Shown: positions 51,063 through 59,630 of the stretch, piece by piece | Numbering within the stretch: the first letter of the stretch is position 1 | Layout of the letters: the number at the start of each line of letters is the position of its first letter | Assembly (NCBI GenBank): GCA_031425525.1 | Contig: JANPJM010000084.1 | Location: 29,166 to 93,165 of the forward strand | Reading direction: 5' to 3' | DNA length: 64,000 nucleotides | DNA from: JANNMJ01 sp031425525 | Lineage (GTDB): Bacteria > Bacteroidota > Bacteroidia > Cytophagales > Hymenobacteraceae | Notes under the pieces: model-generated | What the model saw: only the letters and a program-made list of their open reading frames with translations | What the model was told of the DNA's origin: nothing | Database searches by the model: none | Program-made: the position numbers and the translations under genes

Positions 51063-51953
51063 CTACACCTGCGCCGCTACGGGCGCGGCGGTGGCTTCAG
51101 CAGTTTGCGCCGTGCGCAGCAACCGCAGCAGTTCGGTGAGTTGGGTTTTGAGCTGCTTGCGGTCTACGATGAAATCGAGGAAACCGTGATCGCGCACGAA
51201 TTCGGCGCTTTGGAAGCCTTCGGGCAAATCTTTGCCGATGGTTTCGCGGATGACGCGCGGCCCGGCAAAGCCGATGAGCGCGCCCGGTTCGGCAATGTTG
51301 AAATCGCCGAGCATCGCGAACGACGCCGTAACGCCGCCCGTGGTGGGGTCGGTGAGAAGAGAAATGTACGGCACCTTCGCTTCGGCAAGCTGCGCGAGGC
51401 GGGCCGAGGTTTTCGCCATCTGCATCAGCGAGAAACCGGCTTCCATCATTCGCGCGCCGCCTGATTTGGAAATCACCAGCAACGGCCACCGCTCGCGCCG
51501 GGCGAGTTCGATGGCACGGGCAATTTTCTCGCCTACCACGGAGCCCATCGAACCGCCGACGAAGCGGAAGTCCATGCACGCCACCACGAGCGGCTGGCCG
51601 TCGGCGAGGCCGTGGGCCGTGCGCACGGCGTCTTTCAGCCCCGTCGATTTCTGGGTGGCCGCGATGCGTGCCGGGTACGGCTTGGTATCGACGAACCCGA
51701 GCGGGTCGCCGGACGACAAATCGGCGTCAAGCTCCGTGAATTCGCCACCGTCGAAGAGAATCTCGAAGTACTCGGCCGACCCGATACGCTCGTGGTAGTT
51801 GCACTTCGGGCAGGTGTAGCGCAGGCGCTCGTGTTCGACGGTGGTTGTCACCGTTTTGCACTCCGGGCATTTATACCAGATGCCGTCGGGGGTTTCTTTT
51901 TTCTGATCGGTAGGTGTCGAAATACCTTTTTCGACTCGTTTAAACCACGACAT
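51063..51953 (-). CDS. accD: Acetyl-CoA carboxylase carboxyltransferase subunit beta
   Basis: The 296-residue protein carries the N-terminal zinc ribbon (C29, C32, C48, C51 in YKCPEC and TCPKC) and the carboxyltransferase core (VACMDFRFVGGSMGSVVGEK, KSGGARMMEAGFSLMQMAKT, LLTDPTTGGVTASFAMLGD). It transfers carboxyl from biotin to acetyl-CoA to make malonyl-CoA for fatty acid synthesis, with AccA encoded elsewhere. The start at 51953 (MSWFKRVEKG) is the family start. A TATATTTG box lies at 52041-52048. Confidence 0.96.
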   Translation of the reverse strand: MSWFKRVEKGISTPTDQKKETPDGIWYKCPECKTVTTTVEHERLRYTCPKCNYHERIGSAEYFEILFDGGEFTELDADLSSGDPLGFVDTKPYPARIAATQKSTGLKDAVRTAHGLADGQPLVVACMDFRFVGGSMGSVVGEKIARAIELARRERWPLLVISKSGGARMMEAGFSLMQMAKTSARLAQLAEAKVPYISLLTDPTTGGVTASFAMLGDFNIAEPGALIGFAGPRVIRETIGKDLPEGFQSAEFVRDHGFLDFIVDRKQLKTQLTELLRLLRTAQTAEATAAPVAAQV

Positions 51954-52040
51954 ATGCGAACATTGACAGCCCCCGGCCAACGGCACGGACAGCGAATGCG
52001 GAAGGATGCGACAAGGGAAGGCCGGCAGGCGGCGGGACGG

Positions 52041-52048
52041 CAAATATA
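52041..52048 (-). promoter_or_regulatory. -7 box of accD
   Basis: The minus strand reads TATATTTG, a full consensus match 87 nt before the accD ATG. On the other strand TACTTTCG at 52104-52111 may serve the divergent OmpA gene. Confidence 0.5.
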
Positions 52049-52210
52049 CCGCCTACCACGGCGGGGCCGAAGGCGAGCGGTGCGTAACCGCCCCGATTGG
52101 CCCTACTTTCGCAGACGTTGACCGCCACGCGGTGTGGTGGTGCCGAAACTACCGGTTTTTCTTCCATTTTTTGGGCGTGCAAGCGCTTCCTTCTACCTCC
52201 CTACTTCTCT

Positions 52211-53230
52211 ATGCTACATTTTTCTGTCTATTGGGCCCGCCCGTGGTTGCAGGTCGCCCCGCTGGCGCTGTTGCTGACCGGTTGCGTGACCGCCAAACGG
52301 TTCGATGATTTGAAAGCCCAAGCCGCCCAGGACGCCGCCACGCGCACCGAAGCCGAGAAAACGGCGGCCACGGCTACCTCTTCCCTCGTCAAACTTCAGG
52401 AAAATCACATCGAGTTGCGGAAGCGGGTAAATCGGTTGGCGGCTGATTCGATTCGCACCGATATTCAGCTCACCAAAGAGCGCGCGGCGAATGCGGAACT
52501 CAACGGCGCCTACGAAAAGCTGATGAAGGCCAACGACCGCATGCTCGGCAACGCGGCCACCGACCTCGACCGCTCGAACCGCGACCTGCTGCGGCGCGAA
52601 AGCGAACTGCGCGCCGCCGAAGCCCGCTCCACCGACCTGACGGCGAGTTTGCGCATCCGCGAAGACACCGTGACCCGCATCAACGCCCGCTTGCAATCGC
52701 GGGAGGCAAAGGTGAAATCGTTGGAACAAACCCTCGCCGATAAAGACCGCGCCGTTGCCGAGTTGCGTGCGCGGGTCGCCAACGCCCTCACCGGCTTCAC
52801 CGGCCAGGATTTGAGCGTGCAAATCAAGGACGGCAAGGTGTACGTTTCGCTTTCCGAGCAACTGCTGTTCAAGTCGGGTTCCACCAAAGTAGACCCCAAA
52901 GGGCAGGAAGCGATTAAGAAACTCGGCGCCGCGCTCGCATCGCAAGCGGATGTAAACGTGCTCATCGAGGGCCACACCGACGATGTGCCGCTGCGCGCGG
53001 CGGCCGGGTCGCTGCCCGCCGACAACTGGGACTTGAGCGTATTGCGCGCCACCCAAATCACGCGCCTGCTCGCCGATAACGGCGTGGCGCCGACGCGCAT
53101 TACGGCCGCCGGGCGGTCACAGTATGTGCCGCTAGCCCCCGCCGCCACGGCAGAGGCCCGGCAGAAAAACCGCCGCACCGAGATTATTCTCACGCCGAAA
53201 CTCGATGAGTTGCTGCAATTGCTGAAGTAG
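52211..53230 (+). CDS. OmpA-family lipoprotein with coiled-coil stalk
   Basis: The product is 339 residues from the ATG at 52211. It has a lipoprotein signal ending LLLTGC and a long Ala/Glu/Arg-rich coiled coil (about 30-215, heptads in ELRAAEARSTDLTAS and SLEQTLADKDRAVAELR). The C-terminal OmpA domain (about 225-335) shows LLFKSGSTKVDPKGQEAI, VLIEGHTDDVPL and RTEIILTP. The rod likely spans the periplasm between outer membrane and peptidoglycan. A second OmpA-type lipoprotein lies 1.4 kb away. Confidence 0.87.
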   Translation: MLHFSVYWARPWLQVAPLALLLTGCVTAKRFDDLKAQAAQDAATRTEAEKTAATATSSLVKLQENHIELRKRVNRLAADSIRTDIQLTKERAANAELNGAYEKLMKANDRMLGNAATDLDRSNRDLLRRESELRAAEARSTDLTASLRIREDTVTRINARLQSREAKVKSLEQTLADKDRAVAELRARVANALTGFTGQDLSVQIKDGKVYVSLSEQLLFKSGSTKVDPKGQEAIKKLGAALASQADVNVLIEGHTDDVPLRAAAGSLPADNWDLSVLRATQITRLLADNGVAPTRITAAGRSQYVPLAPAATAEARQKNRRTEIILTPKLDELLQLLK

Positions 53231-53283
53231 GGATTGGCGGTAGGTTTCAACTTTACCGACCCCGGTTTCCCGCGCCACTAACG

Positions 53284-53327
53284 CACACGCGCCCGATTGA
53301 CAAAAAGCCAATCGAGCGCGTGTGTTT
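53284..53327 (+). terminator. Terminator after the coiled-coil OmpA gene
   Basis: CACACGCGCCCGATTG (53284-53299) pairs with 53309-53324 with one mismatch and is followed by TTTT. Confidence 0.7.
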
Positions 53328-53370
53328 TGGAAAGTGAAGTGGCGAGCTTAGCGGCTGCTTACGTTAAGGC

Positions 53371-53438
53371 CGTCTGACCGACGGCATCTTGCCAGCAAGC
53401 GGCGAAACTCGTCAGACCGATTCTGGCGGTCTGACGAG
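53371..53438. repeat. Inverted repeat with extra half-site
   Basis: CTCGTCAGACCG (53408-53419) is the perfect complement of CGGTCTGACGAG (53427-53438). A related CGTCTGACCG lies at 53371. There is no coding capacity. Confidence 0.55.
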
Positions 53439-53477
53439 CGCCTAACCAGCCAACGCAAACCGCTTTCTAAGAATAGT

Positions 53478-53936
53478 CTAGCTCCCGGCAGTCATTTCGG
53501 CAGTGGCTTCCGTGGTGGCCGTTGCCGGTTGGGGCAGCGTGGCGTGGAGCATCCAGTTGATGCCGAACTGGTCGGTGATGGTACCGAAGCACGCGCCCCA
53601 GAATACATTTTCGAGGGGCATCGTAACGGTGCCGTCAGTCCCAAGGCGCTCGAAGGTGGCGGCCTGCTCATCAAGGTCGCTGAAATTGAGCATCAGCGAA
53701 ATCTGCGTACCCGACGTTACGGGTTGGCCGGGCATTGCGTCGGCGGCGAAAAATTGAACACCTTCGGCCTCAAACTCTGCGTGCATCACGAAGTGTTCGG
53801 TGCCTGCGGGCATCGCCATCGGCGCTTCGCCGAACGTCTGGAGCGACTTGATTTGCCCGCCGAGCGCGTCGGCATAAAAGTCAAGCGCCTGACGGCAATT
53901 TCCCGAAAAATTGAGGTAGGACACGAGCTGTCGCAT
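53478..53936 (-). CDS. VOC family protein (PhnB-like, glyoxalase fold)
   Basis: The 152-residue single-domain protein has the PhnB/YjdN-type layout: LNFSGNCRQALDFYADALGG, FVMHAEFEAEGVQFFAAD and FGTITDQFGINWML. Members bind a metal or small ligand, and the specific reaction is unknown. The C-terminal 20 residues are Thr/Ala-rich and not part of the fold. The promoter box TATCTTTG is at 53963-53970, inside an AT-rich leader. Confidence 0.85.
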   Translation of the reverse strand: MRQLVSYLNFSGNCRQALDFYADALGGQIKSLQTFGEAPMAMPAGTEHFVMHAEFEAEGVQFFAADAMPGQPVTSGTQISLMLNFSDLDEQAATFERLGTDGTVTMPLENVFWGACFGTITDQFGINWMLHATLPQPATATTEATAEMTAGS

Positions 53937-53962
53937 GGTTTTTTGGGGGGTTTGGTGAGTGA

Positions 53963-53970
53963 CAAAGATA
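53963..53970 (-). promoter_or_regulatory. -7 box of the VOC gene with AT-rich dyad upstream
   Basis: The minus strand reads TATCTTTG, a full match. Upstream lies an imperfect dyad, ATAATCAG...CTGATTAT (53996-54020), a possible operator. Confidence 0.5.
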
Positions 53971-54091
53971 TGTCAATTTTATTCGCAATACCAATATAAT
54001 CAGATTTATTTTCTGATTATGCCAATATTGTGAGTAAATTATCTCTATTTCGCCTCACGGTTACGACCGTCAGCAGTGGTGTTCGGCGCTG

Positions 54092-55231
54092 CTAACCCAA
54101 GGCTTGAGTCAGGTCGTCGATCAGGTCGTCGGCGTCTTCCACGCCCACGCTCAGGCGGATGAGGGCATCACTGAGGCCGGCTTTGCGGCGCTCTTCGGCG
54201 GGAATGCTGGCGTGCGTCATGGTGGCGGGGTGGCCGCTGAGGCTTTCGACGCCGCCGAGGCTTTCGGCGAGGGAGAAAAGCTGAAATTTTTCGAGTACCG
54301 CAATGGCGTCTTCCTTGCGGTCGCCCTTCAATACGAAGGAAATCATGCCGCCGAAATCATTCATTTGACCGGCCGCTACGGCGTGGTTGGGGTGCGTGGC
54401 GAAACCGGGCCAGTACACCTTTTCCACGCGCGGGTGCTGCTGGAGGTATTCGGCGATGCGGCGGCCGTTTTCACAGTGGCGCTGCATCCGCAGATGCAGG
54501 GTTTTGAGGCCGCGCAGCACCAGAAAGCAGTCTTGCGGGCCGGGCGTGCCGCCGCACGCATTCTGGTAGAAGCGGAGACGTTCGGCCACGGCATCGTCGT
54601 TGAGGACGAGCGCGCCCATGACCACATCGGAGTGACCAGCCATATACTTCGTCAGCGAGTACATCACCATATCGGCGCCCAAATCGAGGGGCGTTTGCAG
54701 GTACGGCGTGCTGAACGTGTTATCGACCACCAACAACGCCCCGGCCGCCTTCGCGATGGCCGCCACCGCACGAATGTCGATGATATTGAGAAGCGGGTTG
54801 GTGGGCGTCTCGACCCAGATCAGCTTCGTTTTGGCGCTCACTTTTGCTTCGATGGCCGCCATATCGTGCATCGGCACGAAGTGAAACTTGATGCCCAGCG
54901 GCTCATATACCTTCGTGAATAGCCGGTAGGAGCCGCCGTAGAGGTCGTTGGTGGAGATCACTTCATCGCCGGGCGCGAGCAGTTTCACCACGCAATCGAT
55001 GGCGGCCATCCCGGAGGCAAAGGCGATGCCGTGCTTGCCGTTATCGAGGGCGGCCACGGCGTCCTGCAACTGCGTGCGGGTGGGGTTATGGGTGCGCGAG
55101 TACTCGTAGCCCTTGTGGTCGCCGGGGGAGGCTTGCACGTAGGTCGAGGTCTGGTAAATGGGCGTCATGATGGCGCCGGTGGCCGGGTCGGGATGGACAC
55201 CAGCGTGGATGGCCTTGGTTGCGAATTTCAT
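54092..55231 (-). CDS. Cystathionine gamma-synthase / trans-sulfuration PLP enzyme
   Basis: The 379-residue enzyme starts at the ATG at 55231 (MKFATKAIHAG). Features of the Cys/Met metabolism PLP family are complete: EYSRTHNPTR (phosphate contact), AFASGMAAI, VVDNTFSTPY and the PLP Lys K195 in MYSLTKYMAGHSD, with SLGGVESLSGHPATMTHAS near the end. Cystathionine gamma-synthase, gamma-lyase and related lyases cannot be told apart by eye. TACCTTCG at 55284-55291 is a promoter candidate. Confidence 0.92.
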   Translation of the reverse strand: MKFATKAIHAGVHPDPATGAIMTPIYQTSTYVQASPGDHKGYEYSRTHNPTRTQLQDAVAALDNGKHGIAFASGMAAIDCVVKLLAPGDEVISTNDLYGGSYRLFTKVYEPLGIKFHFVPMHDMAAIEAKVSAKTKLIWVETPTNPLLNIIDIRAVAAIAKAAGALLVVDNTFSTPYLQTPLDLGADMVMYSLTKYMAGHSDVVMGALVLNDDAVAERLRFYQNACGGTPGPQDCFLVLRGLKTLHLRMQRHCENGRRIAEYLQQHPRVEKVYWPGFATHPNHAVAAGQMNDFGGMISFVLKGDRKEDAIAVLEKFQLFSLAESLGGVESLSGHPATMTHASIPAEERRKAGLSDALIRLSVGVEDADDLIDDLTQALG

Positions 55232-55283
55232 GGGTGAGAACAAGGGGCGAGCCTACCAGCCGGCCCAACGTGAAACGAGACCA

Positions 55284-55291
55284 CGAAGGTA
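55284..55291 (-). promoter_or_regulatory. -7 box of the trans-sulfuration gene
   Basis: The minus strand reads TACCTTCG, 52 nt before the start at 55231. Confidence 0.4.
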
Positions 55292-55416
55292 GGAACGCCC
55301 CCGCGTGGCGGCACAGCGCGCGGCGCACTCCGTACGCCAACCCAGAAATACGGTCTTTCGTGGCCTTAATCAGAATATTAACATCAAAATAGCACGCACT
55401 CTTCTTACAAATACTT

Positions 55417-55424
55417 TATGTTTG
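55417..55424 (+). promoter_or_regulatory. -7 box of the small secreted protein gene
   Basis: TATGTTTG is a full match to TAnnTTTG, 45 nt before the ATG at 55470. Confidence 0.5.
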
Positions 55425-55469
55425 CGTTTGCTAAACTCCTACCATCTCATCTCTTTTCTTTGACGTGCC

Positions 55470-55871
55470 ATGCGCATATCGAAATTTCTATTGTATTTGG
55501 CCTTGATAACCGTAGGCTCGGTTGCCACGGCGAACGCCCAAACCACCGAAACGCAGGGCCTGACCGCCACCGCTGCTCCAGCGACGGAAACGCCGGTAGC
55601 GGCCGGCCCCGAACGGATGATTAACCGCCAAGCCACGCCCGCCGGCGATGAGCTACTGCTGTTCGCGGAGCCGACGGAAACGAGCAAATCACTAAAAATC
55701 AGCCACTGGCGACAGCTTTTTGTGCGCAGCCTCGTCGATTCGACGTGGTGCCGGGCGCTGTATGGCGGCACCCAGTTTTACGTGCGCCGCGCCGACATCA
55801 ATCTATTAGCGCCGAATACGGCTGCGACGGGGCGCCCGAAGGCCCCCGCGAAAAGCAAGCCGAGGCGGTAG
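55470..55871 (+). CDS. Small secreted protein of unknown function
   Basis: The 133-residue product has a signal peptide (about 1-23, ending ATANAQ) and a Thr/Ala-rich linker. A compact domain of about 65 residues (ELLLFAEPTETSKSLKISHW, LFVRSLVDSTWCRALYGGTQ, FYVRRADI) has a strand pattern like an SH3-type fold. A basic Pro/Lys tail ends it. It should be periplasmic. I recognise no family. Confidence 0.6.
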   Translation: MRISKFLLYLALITVGSVATANAQTTETQGLTATAAPATETPVAAGPERMINRQATPAGDELLLFAEPTETSKSLKISHWRQLFVRSLVDSTWCRALYGGTQFYVRRADINLLAPNTAATGRPKAPAKSKPRR

Positions 55872-56389
55872 GTCTGGAGTTTTGAGTTTCGAGTTTCTTG
55901 CGGTTTTTCGCGCGGGGCTGTGCCCCGTGTGAGCTATTTCCGGGGCTCCAGCCCCGGCACGGCGCGCAGTTCGTTCGCGCAACGCGTTACATTGGAAAGT
56001 CGTGTTGCTGTCCCTTGCCCGGGCTTTAAAGGCCGGGCACGGGACAGCAACGCGGCGCATTCGGGCTACCGCGTTCGGGCTACCGGCGGGCCAGAGGCCC
56101 GCAAATACCACACACGGGGCAGAGCCCCGCGCGAAACGGCGCTGCCGAGCGTCAGTCACCAAGCAGAAACTTGGCGTTACGTTCCGTGAGGCACTACTGA
56201 TACGCGAACTGCCCGCAGCGATATGAGTCGGCGCGCCCGCCGAAACCGAACAGGCGTGTCCGAAACCGGACGGTTTTTACGTAACTCGTCAATTCGCAAA
56301 TCAACCCAAATCATTCATAAACAACAACTTACCCAAGTGGCACGGTAGTCGGCGGAGCGAGTGTGCGGCCCTTTACCGCTTACTCGAAA
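55872..56389. other. Repeat island without genes
   Basis: No gene is credible here. The first 30 bases carry a TTTTGAG/TTTCGAG-type repeat. From 55909 to 56133 there are nested inverted repeats around a central palindrome at 56004-56051. The remaining 250 bp up to the adaptor gene is plain intergenic sequence, AT-richer from 56270, where a promoter for the adaptor operon is likely but no clear box is seen. Confidence 0.65.
55909..56133. repeat. Nested inverted repeats around a central palindrome
   Basis: The outer arms 55909-55931 and 56111-56133 (23 bp, one mismatch) each fold into a GGGGCT-TGCCCC hairpin. Inside them lie a second pair of related hairpins (CGGGGCTCCAGCCCCG and GCGGGCCAGAGGCCCGC). 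In the centre, GTTGCTGTCCCTTGCCCGGG at 56004 faces its complement ending at 56051. Confidence 0.75.
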
Positions 56390-57664
56390 ATGGACAGAGA
56401 ACTATCGGCCGCAACGTTGCGGCAGCGCGCCCGACGGCCGTGGATTGTGGGCGCCGTGGTGGTGGCGGGGTTGGGCGTAGGGTTGGTGGCTTTCCGGGGG
56501 GCGTTGCGGCCGAGTCTGGCGGCCGAACAAGTGCTGACGGCACGGGTGGAAGTGGGCGATGTGGAAGCGTCGCTGGCGGCGTCGGGCACGGTCGTTCCGG
56601 GGCGCGAGGTGGCGCTCACGGCGCCTATCGCCAGCACGATTCGGCGGGTGCTACGGCCCGTGGGCACGGCGGTGCGGGCCGGAGAAGCCATTCTGGAGCT
56701 TGATACTGAGCAAACCGACGGCGCCCTCGGCAAGCTGCGCGATGAACAGGCGCGGCAACAAAACAAAACCGCCCAGCTCAACCTGACCCTCGAACGGGCG
56801 CTCAACGATTTGCGGGCCCAACAGGCGGCCCAAGAGGCGCGCGTGGGCAGCTTGCAAGCCGCCCTGCGCGACGAACAATACTTATTGAAACTGGGCGGCA
56901 CGACGGGCGAAAACGTGCGCCAGGCCGAGCTGAACCTGCGCGTGGCCGATCTGGAACTACGCCGCCTCCGCGACCAGGTACGCACCCAGCACCGCGCCGC
57001 CGCCGCCGACCAGCGCGAGGTCGGGTTTCAGCTTGCCTCGCAAGCGCGCGACATTCAAGAACTGACCCGGAAGCTGCAACAGGCGCACATCAGCGCCGAG
57101 CAGCCGGGCGTGCTGACGTGGGTGAACGATCAACTGGGCGCCACCGTGGCGCAGGGCACCGAGCTGGCGCGCGTCGCCGATTTGAGTACGTTCCGGGTGC
57201 GCGCCACCATCTCCGACTCGTACGCCGAGGCGCTGCACCCGCAGGATGTGGTGCTCGTGCGCCTCGGCAGCAGCGGGCCTGAATTGCGGGGCCGCATCAG
57301 CACCATCAACCCGGCGGTGGAAAAGGGAATCGTGACGTTTTACGTCACCCTCGACGCCACCGATAGCCATTACGCCGCGTTGCGCGCCAACCTGCGGGTC
57401 GATGTGTTTGTGGTGACGAGCCGGGAAGCGCGCACGTTGCGCCTCAAAAACGGCCCGTTTTACCAGGGCGGGCGCGAGCAGGCCGTGTATGTGCTGCGGC
57501 CCGACCGCCACGTAGCCGAGCGCCGCACGGTGCAGTTCGGCGCCTCGAACTTCGATTGGGTGCAGGTCACGGGCGGCGTGCGCGCGGGCGAAGAAGTGCT
57601 ACTGACCGACACCAAAGACCTCGGCGACGCGCCGCTCGTCACGCTTACCGAACCTGCCCGATGA
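56390..57664 (+). CDS. Periplasmic adaptor protein (HlyD/RND-ABC membrane fusion family)
   Basis: The product is 424 residues from the ATG at 56390. It has one N-terminal membrane helix (about 19-37) and a lipoyl/barrel-sandwich half (ARVEVGDVEASLAASGTVVP, GTAVRAGEAILELDTEQTD). A long alpha-helical hairpin (about 120-240), the second lipoyl half (ISAEQPGVLTWVNDQLGATV) and a beta-barrel plus membrane-proximal domain follow. It bridges an inner-membrane transporter and TolC. The following TolC gene overlaps by ATGA. No transporter is present in the window, so the pump must be encoded elsewhere. Confidence 0.88.
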   Translation: MDRELSAATLRQRARRPWIVGAVVVAGLGVGLVAFRGALRPSLAAEQVLTARVEVGDVEASLAASGTVVPGREVALTAPIASTIRRVLRPVGTAVRAGEAILELDTEQTDGALGKLRDEQARQQNKTAQLNLTLERALNDLRAQQAAQEARVGSLQAALRDEQYLLKLGGTTGENVRQAELNLRVADLELRRLRDQVRTQHRAAAADQREVGFQLASQARDIQELTRKLQQAHISAEQPGVLTWVNDQLGATVAQGTELARVADLSTFRVRATISDSYAEALHPQDVVLVRLGSSGPELRGRISTINPAVEKGIVTFYVTLDATDSHYAALRANLRVDVFVVTSREARTLRLKNGPFYQGGREQAVYVLRPDRHVAERRTVQFGASNFDWVQVTGGVRAGEEVLLTDTKDLGDAPLVTLTEPAR

Positions 57665-59112
57665 ACAAGTTTTTGCTCCTACTACTCCTGGTGCTGGTGC
57701 TACTGGCGCCGCAGCGCGCGGCGGCGCAACCGCAAATGTCCTTTTCCCTGGCCGACATTATCGGATTGGCGCAAGGGCAATCGGTGGCGGCGCAACAGGC
57801 TACCACCGACCGCGAAATTGCCGGGTGGCAGTGGAAACGCTACCGCGCCGATTTCCGGCCGCAACTGGGGTTGAGCGGCACCCTGCCCGACTTCAGCCGC
57901 GCCATTGCGCCGGTGGTGCAGCCCGACGGCACCACCGATTTCCGGGCCGTGCGGCTCAACAATTCCACCGTACAACTGGCCGTCACGCAGAACATCGGCC
58001 TGACGGGTGGGCAGGTGTACGTGGCGACCGGGATGCAGCGCTTCGACGATTTCAACGGTCGCGAACGTCTCTACAACGCCCAGCCGTTTGCCATCGGGCT
58101 TACCCAGCCGCTGCGCGGGTTCAACGCGTTGGCGTGGGCGCGCCGCACCGAACCACTGCGGTACGAAGAAGCCCAGCGGCAACTGCCGCTCGACCGCGAA
58201 ACCGTTGCGCAACGGGCCACCGAGCTGTTTTTCGACGTGCTGCTGCAACAGCAACAGGCCGCGCTGGCGGCGCAAAACGAAAGCACCGCCGCCGAGCTGC
58301 TGCGCCTGGGCCGCGAGAAACTGGCCCTCGGCCGCCTCGCCGAAGCCGATGTTTTGCTGCTGGAGCTGAACCACATCAGAGCGCAGCAAAACCGCCAACA
58401 GGCCGAACTGACCGCACAAACCGCCGCCCTCGATCTGGCGGTGTACGTGGGCAGCCCGCCCGACCAGCCCCTGCCGTTGGCGGTGCCCAATGCGGCCCCC
58501 ACGCCCGCCGTAGCCCCCGACGACGCCGTGCGCGAGGCCCGCGCCCGGCGGCCCGAAGCCATCGGGTTTCGGCGGCGGCAGCTTGAAGCCGAGCGCGCCG
58601 TGGCGCTGGCGCGGCTGTCGGGCGGCGTGCAGGCGGCGCTGACAGCCAATCTGGGGTATATCAATCGGGCCGAAACGCTCTGGAACTCGTACCTCAATCC
58701 GCAGAACCAGCAGCAGGTGCGCCTCACGTTTTCGGCGCCGATCATCGATTGGGGGCGGCAGCGGGCGACGGTGAAACTGGCCGAAGCCACCCGCGAGCTG
58801 ACCCGTCGCCGCGTCGAGCAGGACGAAACCACCTTCACCCACACCGTGCGCACGCACGCCGCGCAACTCCCGACACTGCACGCCCAAGTGCGCCTGGCGG
58901 CCCGCGCCGATTCGCTCGCCCAACGCCGGTACGGCATCACGCAGGAAGTGTACAAAGTTGGGCGCCTTTCGCTCACCGACCTCGGCATCGCGCAGCAGGA
59001 AAAAGACGCCGCCCGTCAGACGTACGTGGGCGCGTTGCGGGCAGCGTGGGTAGCGCATTACCGGCTGCGGGTGCTGACGCTGTACGATTGGGTGCGGCGC
59101 GAAGGGGTGTAG
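57661..59112 (+). CDS. TolC family outer-membrane efflux protein
   Basis: The 483-residue protein has a signal peptide (about 1-22, ending RAAAQ). It shows the duplicated TolC layout of long helices and short barrel strands: LADIIGLAQGQSVAAQQATT, a central Pro-rich hinge and FSAPIIDWGRQRATVKLAEA in the second half. It forms a trimeric outer-membrane duct for the adaptor encoded just upstream. The start overlaps the adaptor stop. Confidence 0.88.
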   Translation: MNKFLLLLLLVLVLLAPQRAAAQPQMSFSLADIIGLAQGQSVAAQQATTDREIAGWQWKRYRADFRPQLGLSGTLPDFSRAIAPVVQPDGTTDFRAVRLNNSTVQLAVTQNIGLTGGQVYVATGMQRFDDFNGRERLYNAQPFAIGLTQPLRGFNALAWARRTEPLRYEEAQRQLPLDRETVAQRATELFFDVLLQQQQAALAAQNESTAAELLRLGREKLALGRLAEADVLLLELNHIRAQQNRQQAELTAQTAALDLAVYVGSPPDQPLPLAVPNAAPTPAVAPDDAVREARARRPEAIGFRRRQLEAERAVALARLSGGVQAALTANLGYINRAETLWNSYLNPQNQQQVRLTFSAPIIDWGRQRATVKLAEATRELTRRRVEQDETTFTHTVRTHAAQLPTLHAQVRLAARADSLAQRRYGITQEVYKVGRLSLTDLGIAQQEKDAARQTYVGALRAAWVAHYRLRVLTLYDWVRREGV

Positions 59113-59254
59113 GAGGCCACGAGGGGCAACGGTTTCCGGCCGGCCGCCGGAGCAGCAAGCAGCAAAAAGTTTCGCTATACATGAGCCAAGCTCCGGGCTA
59201 CTCTGTTACTTACACTTCCTGCTGATATTCAGCCCCCGACTTTCTACCTCTACC

Positions 59255-59629
59255 GTGCCCATCATTTCCTTCGTCCCGTCGATCCTGCATACGCCGGAGC
59301 GGGCCATTCAGAATGCCACCGACGAGGATATGCGCCGCCTGATTTACGAACACGAGTTCGTGCTCGCCAAATTCGTCGATGAAGGCTGCGATACCTGCCG
59401 AGTGCTGGCACCCCACATACAGCGGCTCGCCAACGATGCGCGTTTCGAGCACGTGCTGTTCGTGGTGGTCGATGCCAACCAGACGCCCGTTACGGCCAAA
59501 GAAGTGGCTTTCAGCAAAGCGCCGTTCATCGTGGCTTACCACGAGGGCCGCGTATTGCACTGTGAAACGGTGCGCACGGAAGCGCGCGTGGAAGAAGTGC
59601 TGATCGAACTCCTGCTACCTACCGCGTAG
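59255..59629 (+). CDS. Thioredoxin-like protein with CDTC active site
   Basis: The 124-residue protein uses a GTG start. It shows a thioredoxin fold with FVLAKFVDEGCDTCRVLAPH, so the active site is CDTC rather than the usual CGPC, and a cis-Pro-like KAPFIVAY segment. There is no signal peptide, so it is cytoplasmic. The changed active site suggests a specialised redox role. It converges tail to tail with cheB with one base between the stop codons. Confidence 0.75.
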   Translation: MPIISFVPSILHTPERAIQNATDEDMRRLIYEHEFVLAKFVDEGCDTCRVLAPHIQRLANDARFEHVLFVVVDANQTPVTAKEVAFSKAPFIVAYHEGRVLHCETVRTEARVEEVLIELLLPTA

Positions 59630-59630
59630 C

